DNA of 64,000 nucleotides from Antedon mediterranea (taxonomy: Eukaryota > Echinodermata > Crinoidea > Comatulida > Antedonidae): contig NC_092679.1 of assembly GCF_964355755.1 (NCBI RefSeq), positions 9,302,001 to 9,366,000 on the forward strand. The letters are read 5' to 3'. The translations under genes were made by a program, and so were the position numbers. Shown in pieces: positions 1 through 9,984 of this stretch (positions within the stretch are counted from its first letter, which is position 1; the number at the start of each line of letters is the position of its first letter). Below the pieces are notes generated by a model. That model was not told the DNA's origin. It was given only the letters and a program-made list of their open reading frames with translations, and did not search any database.

Positions 1-2
1 TT

Positions 3-90
3 CGAAAATCACAAAATGGTCTAAAACGTCTCCAAATGCGATTTGAAGCTATTCTGTACACTTTGATGTTTTTATGTTAACAAGTTTTTT
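3..90 (+). repeat. Representative 88-bp satellite monomer
   Basis: This monomer is close to the common type. From its first CG the order is: CGAAAATCAC, then A-tracts in ACAAAAT, CTAAAAC and CCAAATG, then GCGATTTGAAGC, then a variable block (here CTGTACACTTTGATG; the commonest alternative is CTAAGCACTTTGGTG), then GTTTTTATGTTAACAAG and a T6 run leading into the next CG. A T5 run gives 87 bp and a T6 run gives 88 bp. It contains three CpG sites, one TTCGAA and one GTTAAC. Variants used as markers elsewhere are CCAATAGCG, CTCTAAATG, CTACAAATGCAATT, TATGGAAACAA, TTAGCAAG and AAAGGGTC. Confidence 0.95.
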
Positions 91-1469
91 CGAAGATCAC
101 AAAATGGTCTAAAACGTCTACAAATGCAATTTGAAGCTATTCTAAGCACTTTTGTGTTTTTATGTTAACAAGTTTTTTCGAAAATCACAAAATGGTCTAA
201 AACGTCTGCAAATGCGATTTTAAACTATTCTTAGTACATTGGTGTTTTTATTTAAACAAATTTTTTCGAAACTCACAAAATGGTCTAAAACGTCTCCAAA
301 TGCGATTTGAAGCTATTTTAAGCACTTTGATGTTTTTGTGTAACCAAGTTTTTCGAAAATCACAAAATTGTCTAAAACGTCTCCAAATGCGATTTGAAGC
401 TATTTTGTGCTCTTTGGTGTTTTTTTGTGAAAAGTTTTAGCAAAATGCTCAAAATGGTCTAAAACGATTTCTAATGTGATTTTAAGCACTTTGATGTTTT
501 TATGTTAACTAGTTTTTTCGAAAATCACAAAATGGTCTAAAACGTCTCCAAATGCGATTTGAAGCTATTTTAAGCACTTAGGTGCTTTTGTGTAACCAAG
601 TTTTTTAGAAAATCACAAAAGGGTCTAAAATGTCTCCAAATGTGATTTGAAGCTATTTTAAGCACTTTGGTGTTTTTGTGTTAACAAGTTTTTCGGAAAT
701 CACAAAATTGTCTAAAACGTCTCCAAATGCGATTTGAAGCTATTTTGTACACTTTGATGTTTTTATGTTAACAAGTTTTTTAGAAAATCACAAAATGGTC
801 TAAAACATCTCCAAATGCGATTTAAAGCTATTTTAAGCACTTTGGTGTTTTTATGTTAACAAGTTTTTTCGAAAATCACAAAATGGTCTAAAACGTCTCC
901 AAATGCGATTTGAAGCTATTTTAAGCACTTGGGTGTTTTTGTGTTAACAAGTTTTTCGAAATGCTCAAAATGGTCTAAAACGTTTCCAAATGCGATTTGA
1001 AGCTATTCTGTACACTTTGATGTTTTGTGTGAAAATTTTCTGTCGAAATGCTCAAAATGGTCAAAAACGTTTTTAAATACGATATTAAGCTACTTTGTGC
1101 TCTTTGATGTTTTTGTGTGAAATGTTTTATCGAAATGCTCAAAATGGTCTAAAACGGTTTCTAATGTGATTTCAAGCACTTTGATGTTTTTGTGTAACCA
1201 AGTTTTTCGAAAATCACAAAATTGTCTAAAACGTCTCCAAATGCGATTTGAAGCTATTCTGTACTCTTTGATGTTTTTATGTTAACAAGTTTTTCGAAAA
1301 TCACAAAATGGTCTAAAACGTCTCCAAATGCGATTTTAAGCTATTCTAAGCACTTTGGTGTTTTTATGTTAACAAGTTTTTTTGAAATCACAAAATGGTC
1401 TAAAACGTCTCTAAATGAGATTTGAAGCTTTTCTGTACATTTTGATGTTTTTATGTTAACAAGTTTTTT

Positions 1470-2173
1470 CGAAAATCACAAAATGGTCTAAAATGTCTCC
1501 AAATGCGATTTGAAGCTATTCTAAGCACTTTGGTGTTTTTATGGAAACAATTTTTTTCGAAAATCACAAAATGGTCTAAAACGTCTCCAAATGTGATTTG
1601 AAGCTATTCTGTACACTTTGATGTTTTTATGTTAGCAAGTTTTTTCGAAAATCACAAAATGGTCTAAAACGTCTACAAATGCGATTTGAAGCTAATCTGT
1701 ACACTTTGATGTTTTTATGTTAACAAGTTTTTTCGAAAATCACAAAAGGGTCTAAAATGTCTGTAAATGCGATTTGAAGCTATTTAAAGCACTTTGGTGT
1801 TTTTATGTTAACAAGTTTTTTCGAAAATCACAAAATGGTCTAAAATGTCTCCAAATGCGATTTGAAGCTATTCTAAGCACTTTGGTGTTTTTATGGAAAC
1901 AATTTTTTTCGAAAATCACAAAATGGTCTAAAACGTCTCCAAATGTGATTTGAAGCTATTCTGTACACTTTGATGTTTTTATGTTAGCAAGTTTTTTCGA
2001 AAATCACAAAATGGTCTAAAACGTCTACAAATGCGATTTGAAGCTAATCTGTACACTTTGATGTTTTTATGTTAACAAGTTTTTTCGAAAATCACAAAAG
2101 GGTCTAAAATGTCTGTAAATGCGATTTGAAGCTATTTAAAGCACTTTGGTGTTTTTAGATTAACAAGTTTTTT
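1470..2173 (+). repeat. 352-bp (4 x 88) local tandem duplication
   Basis: A block of four 88-bp monomers starts at 1470 and is repeated from 1822. The ordered markers are AATGTCTCC with TATGGAAACAA, AAATGTGATT with TTAGCAAG, CTACAAATGCG with CTAATCTG, and AAAGGGTC with CTGTAAATG. In the related stretch at the other end of the window the same pair is spaced 440 bp apart (62364 and 62804), with one additional monomer between them. The local period therefore changed by exactly one monomer. Confidence 0.88.
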
Positions 2174-2985
2174 CGAAAATCACAAAATGGTCTAAAACGT
2201 CTACAAATGCGATTTGAAGCTATTCTAAGCACTTTTGTGTTTTTATGTTAACAAGTTTTTTCGAAAATCACAAAATGGTCTAAAACGTCTCCAAATGCGA
2301 TTTGAAGCTATTTTAAGCACTTTGGTGTTTTTATGTTACCAAGTTTTTTCGAAAATCACAAAATGGTCTAAAATGTCTCTAATAGCGATTTTAAGCTATT
2401 CTGTACACTTTGATGTTTTTATGTTAACAAGTTTTTCGAAAATCACAAAATGGTCTAAAACGTCTCCAAATGCGATTTTAAGCTATTCTAAGCACTTTGG
2501 TGTTTTTATGTTAACAAGTTTTTTTGAAAATCACAAAATGGTCTAAAACGTCTCTAAATGCGATTTGAAGCTTTTCTGTACACTTTGATGTTTTTATGTT
2601 AACAACTTTTTTCGAAAATCACAAAATGGTCTAAAATGTCTCCAAATGCGATTTGAAGCTATTCTAAGCACTTTGGTGTTTTTATGGAAACAATTTTTTT
2701 CGAAAATCACAAAATGGTCTAAAACGTCTCCAATAGCGATTTGAAGCTTTTCTGTACACTTTGGTGTTTTTATGTTAACAAGTTTTTTCGAAAATCACAA
2801 AATGGTCTAAAACGTCTCCAAATGCGATTTGAAGCTAATCTGTACACTTTGATGTTTTTATGTTAACAAGTTTTTTCGAAAATCACAAAATGGTCTAAAA
2901 CGTTTCCAAATGCGATTTGAAGCTTTTCTTTACACTTTGGTGTTTTTATGTTAACAAGTTTTTTCGAAAATCACAAAATGGTCTA

Positions 2986-5900
2986 AAACGTCTACAAATG
3001 CAATTTGAAGCTATTCTAAGCACTTTTGTGTTTTTATGTTAACAAGTTTTTTCGAAAATCACAAAATGGTCTAAAACGTCTACAAATGCGATTTGAAGCT
3101 ATTCTAAGCACTTTTGTGTTTTTATGTTAACAAGTTTTTTCGAAAATCACAAAATGGTCTAAAACGTCTGCAAATGCGATTTTAAACTATTCTTAGCACA
3201 TTGGTGTTTTTATTTAAACAAATTTTTTCGAAACTCACAAAATGGTCTAAAACGTCTCCAAATGCGATTTGAAGCTATTTTAAGCACTTTGGTGTTTTTG
3301 TGTTAACAAGTTTTTCGAAATGCTCAAAATGGTCTAAAACGTTTTTAAACACGATATTAAGCTATTTTGTGCTCTTTGGTGTTTTTTTGTGAAAAGTTTT
3401 AGCAAAATGCTCAAAATGGTCTAAAACGATTTCTAATGTGATTTTAAGCACTTTGATGTTTTTATGTTAACTAGTTTTTTCGAAAATCACAAAATGGTCT
3501 AAAACGTCTCCAAATGCGATTTGAAGCTATTTTAAGCACTTAGGTGCTTTTGTGTAACCAAGTTTTTTAGAAAATCACAAAAGGGTCTAAAATGTCTCCA
3601 AATGTGATTTGAAGCTATTTTAAGCACTTTGGTGTTTTTGTGTTAACAAGTTTTTCGGAAATCACAAAATTGTCTAAAACGTCTCCAAATGCGATTTGAA
3701 GCTATTCTGTACACTTTGATGTTTTTATGTTAACAAGTTTTTTAGAAAATCACAAAATGGTCTAAAACATCTCCAAATGCGATTTAAAGCTATTTTAAGC
3801 ACTTTGGTGTTTTTATGTTAACAAGTTTTTTCGAAAATCACAAAATGGTCTAAAACGTCTCCAAATGCGATTTGAAGCTATTTTAAGCACTTGGGTGTTT
3901 TTGTGTTAACAAGTTTTTCGAAATGCTCAAAATGGTCTAAAACGTTTCCAAATGCGATTTGAAGCTATTCTGTACACTTTGATGTTTTGTGTGAAAATTT
4001 TCTGTCGAAATGCTCAAAATGGTCAAAAACGTTTTTAAATACGATATTAAGCTACTTTGTGCTCTTTGATGTTTTTGTGTGAAATGTTTTATCGAAATGC
4101 TCAAAATGGTCTAAAACGGTTTCTAATGTGATTTCAAGCACTTTGATGTTTTTGTGTAACCAAGTTTTTCGAAAATCACAAAATTGTCTAAAACGTCTCC
4201 AAATGCGATTTGAAGCTATTCTGTACTCTTTGATGTTTTTATGTTAACAAGTTTTTCGAAAATCACAAAATGGTCTAAAACGTCTCCAAATGCGATTTTA
4301 AGCTATTCTAAGCACTTTGGTGTTTTTATGTTAACAAGTTTTTTTGAAATCACAAAATGGTCTAAAACGTCTCTAAATGAGATTTGAAGCTTTTCTGTAC
4401 ATTTTGATGTTTTTATGTTAACAAGTTTTTTCGAAAATCACAAAATGGTCTAAAATGTCTCCAAATGCGATTTGAAGCTATTCTAAGCACTTTGGTGTTT
4501 TTATGGAAACAATTTTTTTCGAAAATCACAAAATGGTCTAAAACGTCTCCAAATGTGATTTGAAGCTATTCTGTACACTTTGATGTTTTTATGTTAACAA
4601 GTTTTTCGAAAATCACAAAATGGTCTAAAACGTCTCCAAATGCGATTTTAAGCTATTCTAAGCACTTTGGTGTTTTTATGTTAACAAGTTTTTTTGAAAA
4701 TCACAAAATGGTCTAAAACGTCTCTAAATGCGATTTGAAGCTATTTTAAGAACTTTGGTGTTTTTATCTTAACAAGTTTTTTCGAAAATCACAAAATGGT
4801 CTAAAACGTCTCCAAATGCGATTTGAAGCTATTCTAAGCACTTTTGTGTTTTTATGTTAACAAGTTTTTTCGAAAATCACAATATGGTCTAAAACGTCTG
4901 CAAATGCGATTTGAAGCTATTCTAAGCACTTTGGTGTTTTTATGGAAACAATTTTTTTCGAAAATCACAAAATGGTCTAAAACGTCTCCAAATGTGATTT
5001 GAAGCTATTCTGTACACTTTGATGTTTTTATGTTAGCAAGTTTTTTCGAAAATCACAAAATGGTCTAAAACGTCTACAAATGCGATTTGAAGCTAATCTG
5101 TACACTTTGATGTTTTTATGTTAACAAGTTTTTTCGAAAATCACAAAAGGGTCTAAAATGTCTGTAAATGCGATTTGAAGCTATTTAAAGCACTTTGGTG
5201 TTTTTAGATTAACAAGTTTTTTCGAAAATCACAAAATGGTCTAAAACGTCTACAAATGCGATTTGAAGCTATTCTAAGCACTTTTGTGTTTTTATGTTAA
5301 CAAGTTTTTTCGAAAATCACAAAATGGTCTAAAACGTCTCCAAATGCGATTTGAAGCTATTTTAAGCACTTTGGTGTTTTTGTGTTAACAAGTTTTTCGA
5401 AAATCACAAAATGGTCTAAAACGTTTCCAAATGCGATTTGAAGCTATTCTGTACACTTTGATGTTTTGTGTGAAAATTTTCTTTCGAAATGCTCAAAATG
5501 GTCAAAAACGTTTTTAAATACGATATTAAGCTACTTTGTGCTCTTTGATGTTTTTGTGTGAAATGTTTTATCGAAATGCTCAAAATGGTCTAAAACGGTT
5601 TCTAATGTGATTTCAAGCACTTTGATGTTTTTGTGTAACCAAGTTTTTCGAAAATCACAAAATTGTCTAAAACGTCTCCAAATGCGATTTGAAGCTATTC
5701 TGTACACTTTGATGTTTTTATGTTAACAAGTTTTTCGAAAATCACAAAATGGTCTAAAACGTCTCCAAATGCGATTTGAAGCTATTCTGTACACTTTGAT
5801 GTTTTTATGTTAACAAGTTTTTCGAAAATCACAAAATGGTGTAAAACGTCTCTAAATGTGATTTGAAGCTTTTCTGTACACTTTAATGTTTTTATGTTAA

Positions 5901-6861
5901 CAACTTTTTTCGAAAATCACAAAATGGTCTAAAATGTCTCCAAATGCGATTTGAAGCTATTCTAAGCACTTTGATGTTTTTATGTTAACAAGTTTTTTCG
6001 AAAATCACAAAATGGTCTAAAACGTCTCCAATAGCGATTTTAAGCTATTCTGTACACTTTGATGTTTTTATGTTAACAAGTTTTTCGAAAATCACAAAAT
6101 GGTCTAAAACGTCTCCAAATGCGATTTTAAGCTATTCTAAGCACTTTGGTGTTTTTATGTTAACAAGTTTTTTTGAAAATCACAAAATGGTCTAAAACGT
6201 CTCTAAATGCGATTTGAAGCTTTTCTGTACACTTTGATGTTTTTATGTTAACAACTTTTTTCGAAAATCACAAAATGGTCTAAAATGTCTCCAAATGCGA
6301 TTTGAAGCTATTCTAAGCACTTTTGTGTTTTTATGTTAACAAGTTTTTTCGAAAATCACAAAATGGTCTAAAACGTCTCCAAATGCGATTTGAAGCTATT
6401 TTAAGCACTTTGGTGTTTTTGTGTTAACAAGTTTTTCGAAAATCACAAAATGGTCTAAAACGTTTCCAAATGCGATTTGAAGCTATTCTGTACACTTTGA
6501 TGTTTTGTGTGAAAATTTTCTTTCGAAATGCTCAAAATGGTCAAAAACGTTTTTAAATACGATATTAAGCTACTTTGTGCTCTTTGATGTTTTTGTGTGA
6601 AATGTTTTATCGAAATGCTCAAAATGGTCTAAAACGGTTTCTAATGTGATTTCAAGCACTTTGATGTTTTTGTGTAACCAAGTTTTTCGAAAATCACAAA
6701 ATTGTCTAAAACGTCTCCAAATGCGATTTGAAGCTATTCTGTACACTTTGATGTTTTTATGTTAACAAGTTTTTCGAAAATCACAAAATGGTCTAAAACG
6801 TCTCCAAATGCGATTTGAAGCTATTCTGTAAACTTTGATGTTTTTATGTTAACAAGTTTTT
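2986..6861 (+). repeat. Irregular higher-order repeat stretch between the first unit and the 3123-bp block
   Basis: The stretch is satellite throughout. The landmark monomer lies at 3229, and the next is 4688 bp away at 7917, longer than the neighbouring 3123-bp unit. Divergent-cassette markers lie at 4043, 5522 and 6561. The last part (5.5-6.86 kb) resembles the end of a 3123-bp unit but carries additional monomers: 6561 to 6983 is 87 bp longer than the corresponding step in the next unit. I see no gene and no foreign insert. Confidence 0.85.
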
Positions 6862-7828
6862 CGAAAATCACAAAATGGTCTAAAACGTCTCTAAATGCGA
6901 TTTGAAGCTTTTCTGTACACTTTGATGTTTTTATGTTAACAACTTTTTTCGAAAATCACAAAATGGTCTAAAATGTCTCCAAATGCGATTTGAAGCTATT
7001 CTAAGCACTTTGATGTTTTTATGTTACCAAGTTTTTTCGAAAATCACAAAATGGTCTAAAACGTCTCCAATAGCGATTTTAAGCTATTCTGTACACTTTG
7101 ATGTTTTTATGTTAACAAGTTTTTCGAAAATCACAAAATGGTCTAAAACGTCTCCAAATGCGATTTTAAGCTATTCTAAGCACTTTGGTGTTTTTATGTT
7201 AATAAGTTTTTTTGAAAATCACAAAATGGTCTAAAACGTCTCTAAATGCGATTTGAAGCTTTTCTGTACACTTTGATGTTTTTATGTTAACAACTTTTTT
7301 CGAAAATCACAAAATGGTCTAAAATGTCTCCAAATGCGATTTGAAGCTATTCTAAGCACTTTGGTGTTTTTATGGAAACAATTTTTTTCGAAAATCACAA
7401 AATGGTCTAAAACGTCTCCAATAGCGATTTGAAGCTTTTCTGTACACTTTGGTGTTTTTATGTTAACAAGTTTTTTCGAAAATCACAAAATGGTCTAAAA
7501 CGTCTCCAAATGCGATTTGAAGCTAATCTGTACACTTTGATGTTTTTATGTTAACAAGTTTTTTCGAAAATCACAAAATGGTCTAAAACGTTTCCAAATG
7601 CGATTTGAAGCTTTTCTTTACACTTTGGTGTTTTTATGTTAACAAGTTTTTTCGAAAATCACAAAATGGTCTAAAACGTCTCCAAATGCGATTTGAAGCT
7701 ATTCTGTACACTTTGATGTTTTTATGTTAACAAGTTTTTTCGAAGATCACAAAATGGTCTAAAACGTCTACAAATGCAATTTGAAGCTATTCTAAGCACT
7801 TTTGTGTTTTTATGTTAACAAGTTTTTT

Positions 7829-7916
7829 CGAAAATCACAAAATGGTCTAAAACGTCTGCAAATGCGATTTTAAACTATTCTTAGCACATGGGTGTTTTTA
7901 TTTAAACAAATTTTTT
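7829..7916 (+). repeat. Landmark monomer leading to CGAAACTCAC, 18 copies in window
   Basis: This variant carries GATTTTAAACTATTCTTAGC and TATTTAAACAAA, and leads into a monomer starting CGAAACTCAC instead of CGAAAATCAC. The CG of that following monomer is at 267, 3229, 7917, 11040, 14163, 18311, 19618, 21876, 25514, 30533, 34181, 37732, 39180, 44369, 48008, 53029, 57697 and 61161. At 39180 only the TATTTAAACAAA part is present, fused to a different left half. It is rare enough to serve as a ruler for higher-order repeat length. Confidence 0.92.
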
Positions 7917-8003
7917 CGAAACTCACAAAATGGTCTAAAACGTCTCCAAATGCGATTTGAAGCTATTTTAAGCACTTTGGTGTTTTTGTGTTAACAAGTT
8001 TTT

Positions 8004-8168
8004 CGAAATGCTCAAAATGGTCTAAAACGTTTTTAAACACGATATTAAGCTATTTTGTGCTCTTTGGTGTTTTTTTGTGAAAAGTTTTAGCAAAATGCTC
8101 AAAATGGTCTAAAACGATTTCTAATGTGATTTTAAGCACTTTGATGTTTTTATGTTAACTAGTTTTTT
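8004..8168 (+). repeat. Second divergent cassette (87+78 bp), about one per unit
   Basis: This cassette resembles the 48-copy one but is distinct: the first monomer has TTTAAACACGATATTAAGC and a T7 run before GTGAAAAG, the next begins AGCAAAATGCTC and lacks the CG, and it ends TTAACTAGTTTTTTCG. It sits immediately downstream of the CGAAACTCAC landmark in most units. At about 300-420, 57.73-57.85 kb and 61.2-61.3 kb its left part is replaced by ordinary satellite sequence. At 37.86 kb it is interrupted by a rearrangement. Confidence 0.85.
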
Positions 8169-8221
8169 CGAAAATCACAAAATGGTCTAAAACGTCTCCA
8201 AATGCGATTTGAAGCTATTTT

Positions 8222-8237
8222 AAGCACTTAAGTGCTT
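8222..8237. repeat. 16-bp perfect palindrome AAGCACTTAAGTGCTT
   Basis: The palindrome arises in a monomer where the normal CTTTGGTGTTTTT is changed to CTTAAGTGCTTTT. Perfect copies occur at 8222, 11345, 14468, 18616, 22181 and 44674. In the other units the same site reads AAGCACTTAGGTGCTT (574, 3535, 19923, 25819, 30837, 34487, 38107, 39487, 48314, 53334, 58006 and 61465, approximate starts), one base away from perfect symmetry. It could form a hairpin or small cruciform. No function is implied by the sequence alone. Confidence 0.88.
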
Positions 8238-8606
8238 TTGTGTAACCAAGTTTTTTTGAAAATCACAAAAGGGTCTAAAATGTCTCCAAATGTGATTTGA
8301 AGCTATTTTAAGCACTTTGGTGTTTTTGTGTTAACAAGTTTTTCGGAAATCACCAAATTGTCTAAAACGTCTCCAAATGCGATTTGAAGCTATTCTGTAC
8401 ACTTTGATGTTTTTATGTTAACAAGTTTTTTAGAAAATCACAAAATGGTCTAAAACATCTCCAAATGCGATTTAAAGCTATTTTAAGCACTTTGGTGTTT
8501 TTATGTTAACAAGTTTTTTCGAAAATCACAAAATGGTCTAAAACGTCTCCAAATGCGATTTGAAGCTATTTTAAGCACTTTGGTGTTTTTGTGTTAACAA
8601 GTTTTT

Positions 8607-8857
8607 CGAAATGCTCAAAATGGTCTAAAACGTTTCCAAATGCGATTTGAAACTATTCTGTACACTTTGATGTTTTGTGTGAAAATTTTCTGTCGAAATG
8701 CTCAAAATGGTCAAAAACGTTTTTAAATACGATATTAAGCTACTTTGTGCTCTTTGATGTTTTTGTGTGAAATGTTTTATCGAAATGCTCAAAATGGTCT
8801 AAAACGGTTTCTAATGTGATTTCAAGCACTTTGATGTTTTTGTGTAACCAAGTTTTT
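8607..8857 (+). repeat. Divergent three-monomer cassette (87+87+77 bp), 48 copies
   Basis: Three consecutive diverged monomers always travel together. In them the usual ATCACAAAATGG becomes ATGCTCAAAATGG, the middle one has TTTAAATACGATATTAAGC, and the last is 77 bp. Counting GATATTAAGC preceded by AATAC (AAAAC in one copy), I find 48 copies, starting at 1081, 4043, 5522, 6561, 8731, 9771, 11854, 12894, 14977, 16017, 16705, 17131, 20432, 22690, 24170, 26328, 27106, 27883, 28485, 29177, 31347, 32827, 34995, 35773, 36639, 38614, 40082, 40696, 41649, 42075, 42763, 43189, 45183, 46751, 48822, 49602, 50379, 50981, 51673, 53843, 54621, 55310, 55912, 56692, 58774, 59376, 60156 and 61975. The lead-in is CTGTCGAAATG or CTTTCGAAATG. 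Confidence 0.9.
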
Positions 8858-9984
8858 CGAAAATCACAAAATTGTCTAAAACGTCTCCAAATGCGATTTG
8901 AAGCTATTCTGTACTCTTTGATGTTTTTATGTTAACAAGTTTTTCGAAAATCACAAAATGGTCTAAAACGTCTCCAAATGCGATTTTAAGCTATTCTAAG
9001 CACTTTGGTGTTTTTATGTTAACAAGTTTTTTTGAAATCACAAAATGGTCTAAAACGTCTCTAAATGAGATTTGAAGCTTTTCTGTACATTTTGATGTTT
9101 TTATGTTAACAAGTTTTTTCGAAAATCACAAAATGGTCTAAAATGTCTCCAAATGCGATTTGAAGCTATTCTAAGCACTTTGGTGTTTTTATGGAAACAA
9201 TTTTTTTCGAAAATCACAAAATGGTCTAAAACGTCTCCAAATGTGATTTGAAGCTATTCTGTACACTTTGATGTTTTTATGTTAGCAAGTTTTTTCGAAA
9301 ATCACAAAATGGTCTAAAACGTCTACAAATGCGATTTGAAGCTAATCTGTACACTTTGATGTTTTTATGTTAACAAGTTTTTTCGAAAATCACAAAAGGG
9401 TCTAAAATGTCTGTAAATGCTATTTGAAGCTATTTAAAGCACTTTGGTGTTTTTAGGTTAACAAGTTTTTTCGAAAATCACAAAAGGGTCTAAAATGTCT
9501 GTAAATGCGATTTGAAGCTATTTAAAGCACTTTTGTGTTTTTATGTTAACAAGTTTTTTCGAAAATCACAAAATGGTCTAAAACGTCTCCAAATGCGATT
9601 TGAAGCTATTTTAAGCACTTTGGTGTTTTTGTGTTAACAAGTTTTTCGAAAATCACAAAATGGTCTAAAACGTTTCCAAATGCGATTTGAAGCTATTCTG
9701 TACACTTTGATGTTTTGTGTGAAAATTTTCTTTCGAAATGCTCAAAATGGTCAAAAACGTTTTTAAATACGATATTAAGCTACTTTGTGCTCTTTGATGT
9801 TTTTGTGTGAAATGTTTTATCGAAATGCTCAAAATGGTCTAAAACGGTTTCTAATGTGATTTCAAGCACTTTGATGTTTTTGTGTAACCAAGTTTTTCGA
9901 AAATCACAAAATTGTCTAAAGCGTCTCCAAATGCGATTTGAAGCTATTCTGTAAACTTTGATGTTTTTATGTTAACAAGTTTTT

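Larger units (their letters stand above)
1..2985 (+). repeat. Higher-order repeat segment, recurs at 60895-64000
   Basis: Position 1 matches 60895 and the two stretches stay in register at an offset of 60894 bp. After about 2.1 kb the offset becomes 60982 bp, a change of exactly 88 bp or one monomer. The match ends at about 2985-2997, where this copy goes straight to a CTACAAATGCAATT monomer while the distal copy continues with CTCCAAATGCG. Small differences include position 235 (T here, C at 61129) and TATTTTGTAC near 741, where the distal copy has TATTCTGTAC. The stretch contains a perfect-looking four-monomer tandem duplication (1470-1821 and 1822-2173). Confidence 0.85.
6862..9984 (+). 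repeat. 3123-bp higher-order repeat, copy 1 (36 monomers)
   Basis: First of three tandem copies. Monomers start at 6862, 6950, 7038, 7125, 7213, 7301, 7389, 7477, 7565, 7653, 7741, 7829, 7917, 8004, 8091, 8169, 8257, 8344, 8432, 8520, 8607, 8694, 8781, 8858, 8945, 9033, 9120, 9208, 9296, 9384, 9472, 9560, 9647, 9734, 9821 and 9898. That is 36 monomers, of which 8091 (78 bp), 8781 (77 bp) and 9821 (77 bp) are short. Against copy 2 I found six substitutions: 7203, 7280, 8196, 8652, 9921 and 9954. The phase chosen for the unit start is arbitrary. A diagnostic change shared by all three copies is CACATGGGTG, where most other units have CACATTGGTG. Confidence 0.93.

Noticed and set aside
2235-2546. 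103-codon open frame, also at 63217-63528
   Set aside because: It is a translation of four successive satellite monomers and ends where an 88-bp monomer shifts the frame. Its two copies exist because the whole segment is duplicated. No promoter, domain or start context supports a gene.
6983-7234. 83-codon open frame repeated at 10106, 13229, 17553, 21118, 29599, 43611 and 52095
   Set aside because: It repeats at the higher-order repeat period, changes only with the satellite variants, and has an internal 29-residue repeat equal to one 87-bp monomer. It is a by-product of the repeat, not a conserved protein.
8607-8857. The divergent cassette as a transposon remnant
   Set aside because: It aligns to the normal monomer along its length, keeps the 87-bp phase, and has no terminal repeats or target-site duplications.
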